A stretch of DNA of 64,000 nt from Nonomuraea turkmeniaca. Lineage in GTDB: Bacteria > Actinomycetota > Actinomycetes > Streptosporangiales > Streptosporangiaceae. A program made the position numbers and the translations under genes. Location: NCBI RefSeq assembly GCF_005889735.1, contig NZ_VCKY01000024.1, forward strand, positions 1-64,000, in the 5' to 3' direction. The number at the start of each line of letters is the position of its first letter. Within the stretch, counting starts at the first letter, position 1. The notes under the pieces were generated by a model. The model was not told the DNA's origin. It made no database searches and saw only the letters and a program-made list of their open reading frames with translations. Positions 1-7,921 of this stretch are shown here, piece by piece.

Positions 1-137
1 AGCGCCTTGTGCAGGATCGCCCGCTGGCTCTCGACCGGCTTGCCCTCACCGAAGTTGTGCCACAGACCGAGCGACACGGCGGGCAGCAGCAGTCCGCTGC
101 GACCGCACCTGCGGTACGGCTGACGTTGGTACTTCAA
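1..137 (-). CDS. YghZ-type aldo/keto reductase, N-terminal part (runs off window start)
   Basis: Only the first 45 codons are present. The translation (YRRCGRSGLLLPAVSLGLW, then HNFGEG and ESQRAILHKA) closely follows the N terminus of E. coli YghZ/AKR14A, an NADPH-dependent L-glyceraldehyde-3-phosphate and methylglyoxal reductase. The start is TTG at 137: an in-frame TAA, which is also the stop of the upstream permease, lies two codons before it, and GGAAGG provides a ribosome site. It is the last visible gene of the fucosidase/ABC operon. A role in reducing L-lactaldehyde or methylglyoxal from deoxysugar breakdown is inference. Confidence 0.8.
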   Translation of the reverse strand, partial: MKYQRQPYRRCGRSGLLLPAVSLGLWHNFGEGKPVESQRAILHKA

Positions 138-140
138 GGA

Positions 141-1043
141 TTACCTTCCTGCGATACCCGTGAGCGTGACGCCCCGGATGAACGTCTTCTGCGCCAGGAA
201 AAAGACGATGAGGATGGGCAGCATCGACAGCAGCGCGACCGCCATCATCTGGTTGTACTGCGTGACGTACTGGCCGCTGAACATGCCCAGGCCCTGCGCG
301 AGGGTGATCTTCTCCATCGAGCGCAGGTAGAGGGTGTTCTCCAGATACTGGTTCCAGTTGCCGACGAAGGAGAACAGGCAGATCGCCGCGATCGCCGGCC
401 TGGCCAGCGGCAACATGACGCTCCACAGGATGCGCAGCTCCGAGGCCCCGTCGATGCGGGCGGCGTCGATGAGCTCCTGCGGGATCGTGGTGAAGAACTG
501 CCGCAGCAGGAAGATGTAGAGCGCCACGCCGAAGAACTCCGGCACGATCAGCGGCAGATACGTGTCCACCCAGCCGAGCTTCGAGAACATGATGAACTTG
601 GGCACCAGCGTGATCTCACGCGGGATCATCATCGTGGCCAGCAGCGCCGTGAACATGATGCCGGCCGCCCGCGCCCGCAGCCGTGCGAACGCGTAGGCGG
701 GCAGGATGCACGAGATGAGGTTGCCGGTCATCGACAGCGCGGTGATCACGATCGTGTTCAGCAAGAACGTGTTGAACGGCAGCGACCCCGTCCAGCCCTT
801 GACGTAGTTCTCGAAATGGAAGGAGTCCGGGAACCACTGGGGCGGGAAGGCCAGGTTGTCGGCGTCGGATTTGAGCGAGGTCGTCAGCATCCACAGGAAC
901 GGCAGCAGGAACACCGCCGAGCTGATGATCAGCAGGACGTACGCCCCGCTACGCCGGATCCGCCTGATGCGCTCGGCCTGCTCGGACGTCAGGGGCGGGC
1001 CCGGCTTCGTACGCGCGGGCCGGGCCGCGGTCTCGAGGAGCAT
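141..1043 (-). CDS. Sugar ABC transporter permease, MalG/CUT1 type
   Basis: A 300-residue inner-membrane permease with about six transmembrane segments, beginning MLLETAARPARTKPG. The cytoplasmic EAA loop reads LIDAARIDGASELRILWSVM, the surface that docks the ATPase. The ATG at 1043 was chosen because GTGAGG lies just upstream and the partner permease stops at 1052. The frame stays open further upstream, but there it only shadows the partner gene. It works with the permease and lipoprotein encoded upstream. No ATPase is in the operon. It resembles the 55194-56015 permease (RQF followed by ELIDAAR and VDGA/IDGA), so the two importers are related. Confidence 0.93.
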   Translation of the reverse strand: MLLETAARPARTKPGPPLTSEQAERIRRIRRSGAYVLLIISSAVFLLPFLWMLTTSLKSDADNLAFPPQWFPDSFHFENYVKGWTGSLPFNTFLLNTIVITALSMTGNLISCILPAYAFARLRARAAGIMFTALLATMMIPREITLVPKFIMFSKLGWVDTYLPLIVPEFFGVALYIFLLRQFFTTIPQELIDAARIDGASELRILWSVMLPLARPAIAAICLFSFVGNWNQYLENTLYLRSMEKITLAQGLGMFSGQYVTQYNQMMAVALLSMLPILIVFFLAQKTFIRGVTLTGIAGR

Positions 1044-1051
1044 CGGGGACC

Positions 1052-1951
1052 TCACTTGAACTCGTAGTGCACCCAGCGCTTCGCCAGGCTGAACTGGATC
1101 GCGGTCACGACGATGACCAGCACGAACATCGCCCACGACAGCGTGGCCGCGTAGCCCATGTCGAAGTAGACGAAAGCGTGCCGGTAGATGTAGAGCCCCA
1201 GCACCATCGTCGCGTTGCCGGGACCGCCCTCGGTCATGACGAGGATGAGCACGTAGCTCTGCAGCGCGGCGATGAACCCGGTCACCACGTTGAAGAAGAT
1301 GACCGGCGACATCATCGGCACCGTCACGCTCCAGAACCTGCGCCACCACCCGGCCCCGTCGATCTCGGCAGCCTCGTAGAGCGTCTTCGGGATGCCCTGC
1401 AGCCCGGCCAGGTAGATGACGATCGTGTTGCCCGCTCCCCACACGCTCATCAGCACCAGGCCGGGGATGGCCCACTCCTGCGAGGCCAGCCAGCCGGGCC
1501 CCTGGATGCCGACCGAGGCGAGCAGCTTGTTGATCAGCCCGTAGTCGGGGTGCAGGATGTTGATCCACAGCAGCGCGGTGGCCAGGCCCGACACCACCGA
1601 CGGCAGGTACATCACGGTGCGGAACAGGCCCTGGAACCGCAGCGGCTGGTTGAGCAGCAACGCCAGCAGGAACGTGAAGCTCACGCCGAGCACCACCGCG
1701 CCGAGGCCGTACTGCACGGTGTTCTCGATCGACTCCCAGAACTCGGGGTCGTTGACCATGCGCACGTAGTTCGCCAGGCCGACCCAGCGCGGCGACTGGA
1801 GCAGGTTCCACTCCATGAAGCTGAGCACCACCGCGGCGAGGATCGGCCCAGCGCTGAACAGGACGAACCCCACCAGCCACGGCGAGACGAACAGGTGGAA
1901 GCGCCGCGCTTCCCGGCGGGCCAGAGTGCTGCGGACGCTGACGGCGGTCAT
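1052..1951 (-). CDS. Sugar ABC transporter permease, MalF/CUT1 type
   Basis: A 299-residue membrane protein whose N terminus (LFVSPWLVGFVLFSAGP) forms the first helix. The EAA loop is LYEAAEIDGAGWWRRFWSVT. It pairs with the MalG-type permease 8 bp downstream to form the channel for a sugar or oligosaccharide. Its start overlaps the stop of the binding-protein gene by 4 bp, so translation is probably coupled. Confidence 0.93.
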   Translation of the reverse strand: MTAVSVRSTLARREARRFHLFVSPWLVGFVLFSAGPILAAVVLSFMEWNLLQSPRWVGLANYVRMVNDPEFWESIENTVQYGLGAVVLGVSFTFLLALLLNQPLRFQGLFRTVMYLPSVVSGLATALLWINILHPDYGLINKLLASVGIQGPGWLASQEWAIPGLVLMSVWGAGNTIVIYLAGLQGIPKTLYEAAEIDGAGWWRRFWSVTVPMMSPVIFFNVVTGFIAALQSYVLILVMTEGGPGNATMVLGLYIYRHAFVYFDMGYAATLSWAMFVLVIVVTAIQFSLAKRWVHYEFK

Positions 1952-3366
1952 GCGATCTTGTTCTCGCTCAGGACCGGTGTGACCTTGTCGACCATCTCCT
2001 TCAACGCGTCGTCAACGCTGATCTTGCCGAGTTGCGCCCGCTCCCAGATCGGCAGGGCGGTGTCCACGACCTTCTTGTTGGCCGGCAGTCGCAGCACGCC
2101 GTCGTCGGAGGCGTACTCGGCCATGATCTTCTTGACCAGGTCCGCCTCCTCCACCGGGATGCCGAGCGCCTTGGCGTTGTCCTCCCACGCGGACTGGCGG
2201 GCCGGTGCGGCGATGCGGCGGAACTTGTAGCCGGAGGCCGACAGGAACTCGTTCATGTAGATCCAGGCGGCGTCCTTGTTCTGCGACGAGGCCGCCATCA
2301 CCAGCGCGCTGCCCACGGCCGGGCTGGTGCGCCCCTCCGGCCCCTTGGGCAGCTGCGTGGAGCCCCACTTGAACGCCTTCTGCTTGGACAGCTCCAGCAT
2401 GACCCACGCGCCGTTGATGAACAGGGCCGCGTGCCCGGACTTGAACGGATCGACCTTCTCCAGCAGCTGCAGCTCGGCCAGGCTCGGCGTCGCCTTGTCC
2501 TTGAGCAGCAGGTCCAGCCAGCGGGCCATGACGTCCCTGGCGTTCGGCTCGGCGATCATCACCTTGGACTCGGCCACGTCCAGGAATCGCCCGCCGAACG
2601 GCATCAAGAACACGGAACTCAGGTCCGGCGCCGGCTTCGGCATCGGCGAGACGCCGTAGATCTTCTCCACGCCCGACCCGCTGGTCATCTTCTTGGCCGT
2701 CTCGAAGAGCTTGTCCCACGTCCAGCTCTCGTCCGGGTAGTCCAGCCCGGCCTTGTCGAACAGGTCCTTGTTGTAGAACAGCAGCTTGGGCGCCATGTCG
2801 GTGGGCAGCCCGTACAGGGCGCCGTCCCGTTGGAAGTAGCCGAGCCCGCGCTGCGGGATGTCGTCCATGTCGAACTCGGGCGTCTTGGCGATGAACTCGT
2901 CCAGCGGGTGCAGCACCTTGTTGGCGATGAGGTTCTGCGTCCAGGAGTAGTGGTTGTAGAGCACGTCGGGCAGCGAGCCGCCGGCGGCCTGGGCCATGTA
3001 CTTGGTGAGGAACTGGTCGAACGGCGCCGACTCGCGCTTGATCTCGATGTTCGGGTGGCGCTTCTTGAAGAAGAAGTCGAACTGGGCGTTGCGCACCTCG
3101 GTGACGGCGTCCGTGGTGAACCCCAGCGTGATCACGACCTTGGACGCAGGGTCGGGCACGTTCGTCTTCGGCCAGGTCAGCGAGTTGTTGAGCTGTTCGG
3201 CCTCCTCGAACGGCCAGTCGTCGCTGCTGGGCCGGTTCGGGTCGATCACCTGGGCGCCGGACTTGACCGGGGCCGCGGCCTGCTTCTGCTGGCGGCTGTC
3301 GCCGCAGGCGGACAGGGCGGCGGCCGCCACCGCCAGGGCCAGCATCTGCCGACGGTTCATCTCCAT
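1948..3366 (-). CDS. Extracellular sugar-binding lipoprotein of ABC importer
   Basis: A 472-residue family 1 solute-binding protein. The signal begins MEMNRRQMLALAV and ends in lipobox LSAC, giving lipidated Cys21. The mature part has the usual two-lobe pattern, with LPDVLYNHYSWTQN after the first domain and LYGLPTDMAPKLLFYNKDLF in the hinge region. GAAAGG lies about 8 bp before the ATG. The gene is 13 bp downstream of the GH29 gene, so its ligand is probably a fucose-containing oligosaccharide (inference from context). Confidence 0.92.
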   Translation of the reverse strand: MEMNRRQMLALAVAAAALSACGDSRQQKQAAAPVKSGAQVIDPNRPSSDDWPFEEAEQLNNSLTWPKTNVPDPASKVVITLGFTTDAVTEVRNAQFDFFFKKRHPNIEIKRESAPFDQFLTKYMAQAAGGSLPDVLYNHYSWTQNLIANKVLHPLDEFIAKTPEFDMDDIPQRGLGYFQRDGALYGLPTDMAPKLLFYNKDLFDKAGLDYPDESWTWDKLFETAKKMTSGSGVEKIYGVSPMPKPAPDLSSVFLMPFGGRFLDVAESKVMIAEPNARDVMARWLDLLLKDKATPSLAELQLLEKVDPFKSGHAALFINGAWVMLELSKQKAFKWGSTQLPKGPEGRTSPAVGSALVMAASSQNKDAAWIYMNEFLSASGYKFRRIAAPARQSAWEDNAKALGIPVEEADLVKKIMAEYASDDGVLRLPANKKVVDTALPIWERAQLGKISVDDALKEMVDKVTPVLSENKIA

Positions 3367-3379
3367 GGGGCTGGGCCTT

Positions 3380-4687
3380 TCACAGGAAGAGCTCGATCAC
3401 CGGAACGGCCACGTCGGGGCGCTGCACCGGGAGCTGCAGGGTCAGGGTGCCGGGCGGCAACGCGCCCAGCTTCGTGTGCCCGCTGTCCATGGCCGGGTCG
3501 GGGGCCAGGACGCGGATCTCGGAGGCGTCGTTGAGCAACTGCGCGTAACGCACCTTGCCCGCCAGGCCGGGAAGGTGCAGATGCTTGTACGGCCAGGCGT
3601 ACAGGTGCACATAGAGCCGGTCGCCGCGCTGGGTGAAGCGGCAGTCCGGCGGCGCCTCGTACGTGCTCGGCCCGGCGCCGTAGATGGAGCGGCCGTGCAG
3701 CCGCGTCCACTCGCCGATGCCGCGCAGCGACTCCAGCGCCCGCGGGTCGAACGCGCCGCGTCCGTTGGGCCCCACGTTGAGCAGCAGGTTGCCGTTCTTG
3801 GAAACCGTGTCGACCAGCATGCGCACGAGCAGATCCACCGGCTTGTAGTCGAGGTTGTCGCGGTCGTAGCCCCAGCTGCCGTTGAGGGTCTGGCAGGCCT
3901 CCCAGACCTCGGCCGGCGGGGCGGGCGGCTGGAACTGCTCGGGCGTGGTGAAGTCGCCCGGGATCTCCAGGCGGTCGTTGATCAGGACGTCAGGCTGCAG
4001 CCTGCGGACCATCGCCGCCAGCTCCTCCGAACGCCAGTCCGCGGCGCCCTTGCCGCCGGGTGTGCGCTCGCCGTTCCTGACCCGCTTCGAGTAGGAGAAG
4101 TCAAACCACATGGTGTCGATTCGGCCATAGCGGGTAAGCAGCTCTTCGACCTGGTTGTGCAAATAGGACTGGTATATCTCTATATTTCGGTCATCGGGGG
4201 TGACACCCTCGACGTACGCCGGATGCAGGCCGTCGATCGGAAAGTGTGGGTGGTGCCAGTCGATCAGCGAGTGGTAGAAGCCCACACCGAGCCCGCGGGC
4301 GCGGAAGGCCTCCACGATCGGGCCCACCAGGTCCTTGCCGAACGGCGTGTTCGCGACCGAGTAGTCGGTGTAGGCCGAGTCCCACAGGCAGAAGCCGTCA
4401 TGGTGCTTGGTCGTCAGCACCATGTAACGCATGCCCGCGCCGGCCGCCGCCTCCGCCCATGCGTCCGGGTCGAACAGGTCAGGGTCGAAGTGGTCGAAGT
4501 AGGGCTGATACTGCTCGTCCGTGAGCCGCTCCCGCTGCTTGACCCACTCGTGGCGGGCGGCGAGCGCGTACAGGCCCCAGTGGATGAACAACCCGAACCG
4601 TTGCTCACGGAACTCCGCCAGCCGGGCGGTAGAGGTCGGATGTATGGCGGGAGTGCTGCGGTCGTGTGGCGACGGTCCGTGAGGCAT
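3380..4687 (-). CDS. Intracellular GH29 alpha-L-fucosidase
   Basis: A 435-residue retaining glycosidase that should release L-fucose from non-reducing ends. The GH29 hallmarks are present: FREQRFGLFIHWGLYA near residue 30, MRYMVLTTKHHDGFCLWDS near 95, and the nucleophile motif IDTMWFDFSYS with Asp196. NLLLNVGPNGRG occurs near 300. No signal peptide is seen, so it probably acts on imported sugars. It is first gene of the importer operon. There is no Shine-Dalgarno before the ATG, and a -10-like TACCGT ends 6 nt upstream, so the mRNA is probably leaderless. GH29 specificity varies, and the exact linkage cannot be read from sequence. Confidence 0.92.
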   Translation of the reverse strand: MPHGPSPHDRSTPAIHPTSTARLAEFREQRFGLFIHWGLYALAARHEWVKQRERLTDEQYQPYFDHFDPDLFDPDAWAEAAAGAGMRYMVLTTKHHDGFCLWDSAYTDYSVANTPFGKDLVGPIVEAFRARGLGVGFYHSLIDWHHPHFPIDGLHPAYVEGVTPDDRNIEIYQSYLHNQVEELLTRYGRIDTMWFDFSYSKRVRNGERTPGGKGAADWRSEELAAMVRRLQPDVLINDRLEIPGDFTTPEQFQPPAPPAEVWEACQTLNGSWGYDRDNLDYKPVDLLVRMLVDTVSKNGNLLLNVGPNGRGAFDPRALESLRGIGEWTRLHGRSIYGAGPSTYEAPPDCRFTQRGDRLYVHLYAWPYKHLHLPGLAGKVRYAQLLNDASEIRVLAPDPAMDSGHTKLGALPPGTLTLQLPVQRPDVAVPVIELFL

Positions 4688-4693
4688 GGCTGC

Positions 4694-4722
4694 ACGGTAG
4701 ACCGCCTAATTAACTTCGTCAA
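4694..4722 (-). promoter_or_regulatory. Predicted promoter of the fucosidase-ABC operon
   Basis: TTGACG (4722-4717), a 17-bp spacer and TACCGT (4699-4694) on the minus strand. The expected transcription start is at or next to the A of the fucosidase ATG at 4687, giving a leaderless transcript. The -35 box lies inside the palindrome. Confidence 0.6.
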
Positions 4723-4732
4723 GAATTGAATT
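4708..4732. promoter_or_regulatory. 25-bp palindromic operator, copy 1 (likely ROK repressor site)
   Basis: An inverted repeat with left arm AATTAACTTC and right arm AAGAATTGAATT around a short centre. It lies between the divergent GH29 and GH97 genes and recurs at 12547-12571, just upstream of the ROK repressor gene, with very few differences. Such AT-rich sequence is conspicuous in this GC-rich region. It overlaps the -35 boxes predicted on both strands, so one bound repressor could silence both operons. Assignment to the ROK protein is inference from the shared site. Confidence 0.75.
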
Positions 4733-4754
4733 GAAACCCGCCGCAACCTAGGCT
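4726..4754 (+). promoter_or_regulatory. Predicted promoter of the GH97 operon
   Basis: TTGAAT (4726-4731), a 17-bp spacer and TAGGCT (4749-4754). The -35 box is in the right arm of the operator. The leader of roughly 105 nt contains a perfect GCCCGGC/GCCGGGC hairpin at 4801-4818 of unknown role. Confidence 0.45.
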
Positions 4755-4866
4755 CTTGCCCATTGTGAGGAGAGTCGGGCGCCTTGCGCGACCGGAGCGG
4801 GCCCGGCCGGCGCCGGGCGGCAGGACGCGATCGACTCCTCCTATCTCTTTCTCTGTGGAGGGTCAC

Positions 4867-6612
4867 GTGGCGAATTGGACGCTCAGCGACGGGGACGTGC
4901 GGGCGGTGCTCGACCTCTCACCTGCGGGCGAGCTCACGCTGGAGGTGCGGTACGCCGGGCAGGTCCTGGTGGAGCCGTCCAGGCTCGGGATCCGCACCGC
5001 CCACGCGGACCTGAGCACGGGCCTGGTCCCGGCGGGGATGTCCGAGCGGCAGGTGGAGGAGACCTACCTGACGGTCACCGGGAAACGCCGTGAGCACCGG
5101 TACGCGGCCGGCGAGTGGACGTTGTCGTTCACCAGGGACGGGCACCGGCTGGACCTGCAGATCCGGGTCGGAGACCACGGCGTGGCCTACCGCTACCTGA
5201 TCCCCTGGACCGGGCCGGTGACCGTGGTCGAGGAGATCTCGGAGTACGTCGTGCCGGGTGACGGCCGCGCGGTCCTGCTGCCGTACGAGAACGGGCGCTG
5301 CGACTACGAGGAGATCCACCGGCACACCACGGTGGCCGAGGCCGAGCCCATGCTGTACGGCTACCCGTCGCTCTTCCAGGCCGGCGGCACCTGGATGCTG
5401 ATCACCGAGTCGAACCTGGACGCCGGATACGCCGGCTCCCGCCTGCGTTTCGACGGCCGCGCCTTCCGGCTCGACCTGCCGGACCCGTACGTGACCGCGG
5501 CCAGCCCGCTCGTCACCCCGTGGCGCACGATGATCGTCGGCGACCTGGCCACGATCGTCGAGAGCGACCTGGTCACCAGCCTCGCGGCGCCGTCCCAGGT
5601 GGAGGACACGTCCTGGATCCGCCCCGGCGCCGCCGCCTGGTCCTGGTGGTCCGACGGGCCCTCCACCCGCGACCTGGACGCGCAGAAGCGCTGGGTGGAC
5701 TTCGCCGCCGCGAACGGCTGGCCCTACGTGCTGGCGGACGCCGGCTGGAACAAGGAGTGGATGCCCGAGCTCATCGCCTACGCCCGCGACCGGGGCGTCG
5801 GCGTCTGGCTCTGGTCGCACTGGCAACACGTCGACACCGAGCTGGAGCACCGCGAGAAGCTCGCGCTCTGGAAGGAGTGGGGCGCCGTCGGCGTGAAGAT
5901 CGACTTCACCGAGTCGGACGGCCAGGACCGGATGCGCTGGTTCGACGCCATCCTCGCCGCCACCGCCCGGCTCCGGCTCATGGTGGTCTTCCACGGCGGC
6001 ACGATCCCGCGCGGCACCGAGCGGACCTGGCCGCAGTTCATGTCCGCCGAGGCGGTCAAGGGCGCCGAATGGATCAAGCCGAAGCCCGGCAAGGAGCCGC
6101 TCTACCCGGCCACCCACTACCTGTCGCTCGCGTTCACCCGCAACGTGCAGGGCCCGATGGACTTCACGCCGTGCACGTTCACCGCGGTGCGGGCCATCTC
6201 GGCCGGGTTCGAGCTCGCCCTGTCGGTGCTCTTCGAGTCCGGGATCCAGCACTTCGCCGACTCCATCGAGACCTACCAGGCCCGGCCCGAGGCCCTGCGC
6301 CTGCTGTCCACCGTGCCGGCCGCCTGGGACGACACCCGGCTGCTGTCCGGCGACCCCGCCGACCACATCCTGCTGGCCAGGAGGAGCGGCGGCGAGTGGT
6401 ACGTCGCCGCGGGCGTGTCGGGCGAGGCCCGCACGCTCACCGTGCCGCTCGACTTCCTCGACGAGGGGGAGTGGACGGCCGAGATCTACCGGGACGCCCC
6501 CGGTGACCAGCTCGCCACCGAGACCGTCACGGTCCCCGCCGGGGGCAAGCTCGACCTCGCCGTCGCCCAGAACGGCGGCTTCACACTGCACCTGAGGAGA
6601 GCACTCTCATGA
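4867..6612 (+). CDS. GH97 family glycoside hydrolase (retaining, alpha-galactosidase-like)
   Basis: A 581-residue enzyme with the N-terminal beta-supersandwich of GH97 (about residues 1-240), a TIM barrel starting near RPGAAAWSWWSDG, and a C-terminal beta domain. GVKIDFTESDGQ carries Asp346, the position of the nucleophile in retaining GH97 enzymes; MSAEAVKGAEW supplies a candidate acid/base Glu. Start GTG at 4867 follows GTGGAGG; the open frame extends upstream to 4756, but that extension (RRVGRLARPERARPAPG) looks non-coding. There is no signal peptide, unlike most Bacteroidetes members, so it is probably cytoplasmic. It is first gene of the plus-strand operon. Confidence 0.88.
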   Translation: MANWTLSDGDVRAVLDLSPAGELTLEVRYAGQVLVEPSRLGIRTAHADLSTGLVPAGMSERQVEETYLTVTGKRREHRYAAGEWTLSFTRDGHRLDLQIRVGDHGVAYRYLIPWTGPVTVVEEISEYVVPGDGRAVLLPYENGRCDYEEIHRHTTVAEAEPMLYGYPSLFQAGGTWMLITESNLDAGYAGSRLRFDGRAFRLDLPDPYVTAASPLVTPWRTMIVGDLATIVESDLVTSLAAPSQVEDTSWIRPGAAAWSWWSDGPSTRDLDAQKRWVDFAAANGWPYVLADAGWNKEWMPELIAYARDRGVGVWLWSHWQHVDTELEHREKLALWKEWGAVGVKIDFTESDGQDRMRWFDAILAATARLRLMVVFHGGTIPRGTERTWPQFMSAEAVKGAEWIKPKPGKEPLYPATHYLSLAFTRNVQGPMDFTPCTFTAVRAISAGFELALSVLFESGIQHFADSIETYQARPEALRLLSTVPAAWDDTRLLSGDPADHILLARRSGGEWYVAAGVSGEARTLTVPLDFLDEGEWTAEIYRDAPGDQLATETVTVPAGGKLDLAVAQNGGFTLHLRRALS

Positions 6613-6695
6613 CCGAACGACAAGGGGGCGTCTTAGCCGCCCCGGCACCCACCGCCGCCGGCGCGCTCGGCCTCGACCGGGCGGGGCTCGCATGA
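6609..6695 (+). CDS. 28-residue ORF coupled between GH97 and lyase-like genes
   Basis: The ATG overlaps the GH97 stop (ATGA), and its own TGA overlaps the ATG of the next gene. The peptide is MTERQGGVLAAPAPTAAGAL followed by GLDRAGLA. It matches no family I know. The double ATGA overlap suggests that it is translated and carries ribosomes from the GH97 gene to the next start. It may be only a coupling leader or the remnant of a larger gene. Confidence 0.4.
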   Translation: MTERQGGVLAAPAPTAAGALGLDRAGLA

Positions 6696-7912
6696 GGAGC
6701 CTGCGCGTGGCGGGCGCCCTGTCGGCGCTCGCGCTGCTCCTCGTGGCCGCCCCGCCGGCCCAGGCCGGCTCCGGGACTGGGGCCGGCCTCGGGGACGGGG
6801 CGCCGCGCTGGGAGACCCGGTGGAATCCGAGCCCCTGGCGGGACGGTGTGAACGCGTTCGAGGCGCTGGAGGACGACCGGCGCGGCTCCCACCCCGAGGG
6901 ACAGCCGCACGTTTACGTCCAGGGCAACGCCTGGCGGTTCGACGCGCACCTGGAGGACCGCGACGGCTCCGACCGCATGCGTAACGAGGTCCGCGGCATG
7001 CGCGCCTCCGACGGCCGGGCGCTGGAGATGCGCAAGGACGAGACGTGGCGGATCACGTACCAGATGTACATTCCCGACACGTTTGACGCGACCACCAGCT
7101 TCACCCACATCTGGCAGCTGAAGACGTCCGACATCGGCACCCCGGTCGCGCAGCTGTCGCTGCCGGTCATCAACGGCGTGCCGAAGATCGCGGCCCGCTA
7201 CTGGACGCTGGAGGACAACAGGTCCCACGACTTCGCCACCGCCGACCTGGAGCCGATCCAGAACAAGTGGGTCGGCGTCACCATCGAGCTCAAGTCCGCC
7301 GACGCCGGCTCCATGCGGTGGGTGTTGCGGGACGGCAATCGGACGATCGTCGACCAGAAGGTCGAGGGCATCGACCTGTGGTGGACGCCGGAGCAGTACA
7401 ACCGGCCGAAGTGGGGCATCTACCGCAGCATCAGGAGCGCCGGGCTGCAAGAGACGTACATGCTGGTCAAGGACCTCAAGGCGGAGCAGCTCGGGCCCGC
7501 GACGCCGCCCGTCACGCTGCCGCCGCCGGACCGCGGCCCCGGCACGTACGAGGCCGAGCGGGTCGGCAACGTGTGGGAGGGCGCGGCCGAGCCCGCCTAC
7601 TGCGCCGTCTGCTCCGGCGGGCGGAAGGTGATCCTCATCGGCGGCAACGTCTACGACTACGCCGTGGTCAAGGGCGTGCTGTCGGAGACCACCGGGACCA
7701 GGCAGATGACCGTGCACGCGCTGGTGGACGGCTCCCAGACGTACTCCGTCAGCGTCAACGGCGGCGACGCGATCCAGGTGCCGATGACCGGGACCAAGGA
7801 CACGGTGACCACCGCGACCGTGCCGGTGGACCTGGTGGCCGGGGTCAACACGATCCGGTTCTACAGCCATACCGCGCGCTCGCCCGAGCTCGACAAGATC
7901 GTCATCAAGTAA
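6692..7912 (+). CDS. Secreted polysaccharide-lyase-like jelly-roll protein with C-terminal sugar-binding module
   Basis: 406 residues: a Sec signal to about AQA/GS at 25, then a concanavalin-like domain to about 265, containing MRNEVRG, WRITYQMYIPDTF and TSFTHIWQLK. These recall heparinase-I/glucuronan-lyase-like proteins (PF14099 type), whose R-x-E motif lies on the substrate face. A proline linker leads to a galactose-binding-like module from about 285 with YCAVCSGGRKV. The first domain is homologous to the protein at 22872-24071, and the tail module to two modules of the GH29 at 12615-15506. Lyase activity and substrate are inferred. Confidence 0.75.
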   Translation: MRSLRVAGALSALALLLVAAPPAQAGSGTGAGLGDGAPRWETRWNPSPWRDGVNAFEALEDDRRGSHPEGQPHVYVQGNAWRFDAHLEDRDGSDRMRNEVRGMRASDGRALEMRKDETWRITYQMYIPDTFDATTSFTHIWQLKTSDIGTPVAQLSLPVINGVPKIAARYWTLEDNRSHDFATADLEPIQNKWVGVTIELKSADAGSMRWVLRDGNRTIVDQKVEGIDLWWTPEQYNRPKWGIYRSIRSAGLQETYMLVKDLKAEQLGPATPPVTLPPPDRGPGTYEAERVGNVWEGAAEPAYCAVCSGGRKVILIGGNVYDYAVVKGVLSETTGTRQMTVHALVDGSQTYSVSVNGGDAIQVPMTGTKDTVTTATVPVDLVAGVNTIRFYSHTARSPELDKIVIK

Positions 7913-7921
7913 GGGACTCTC

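Noticed and set aside
1044-1880. Upstream extension of the MalG-type permease frame (579 codons in all)
   Set aside because: It overlaps the MalF permease in another frame and encodes no recognisable domain; the true start is ATG 1043.
2032-3534. Long plus-strand open frame across the binding-protein gene
   Set aside because: Antisense to a clear lipoprotein gene; translation is His/Arg/Gln-rich and has no domain.
4756-4866. N-terminal extension of the GH97 frame
   Set aside because: The extension is Arg/Pro-rich without family similarity, while GTG 4867 has a good ribosome site and matches the domain start.
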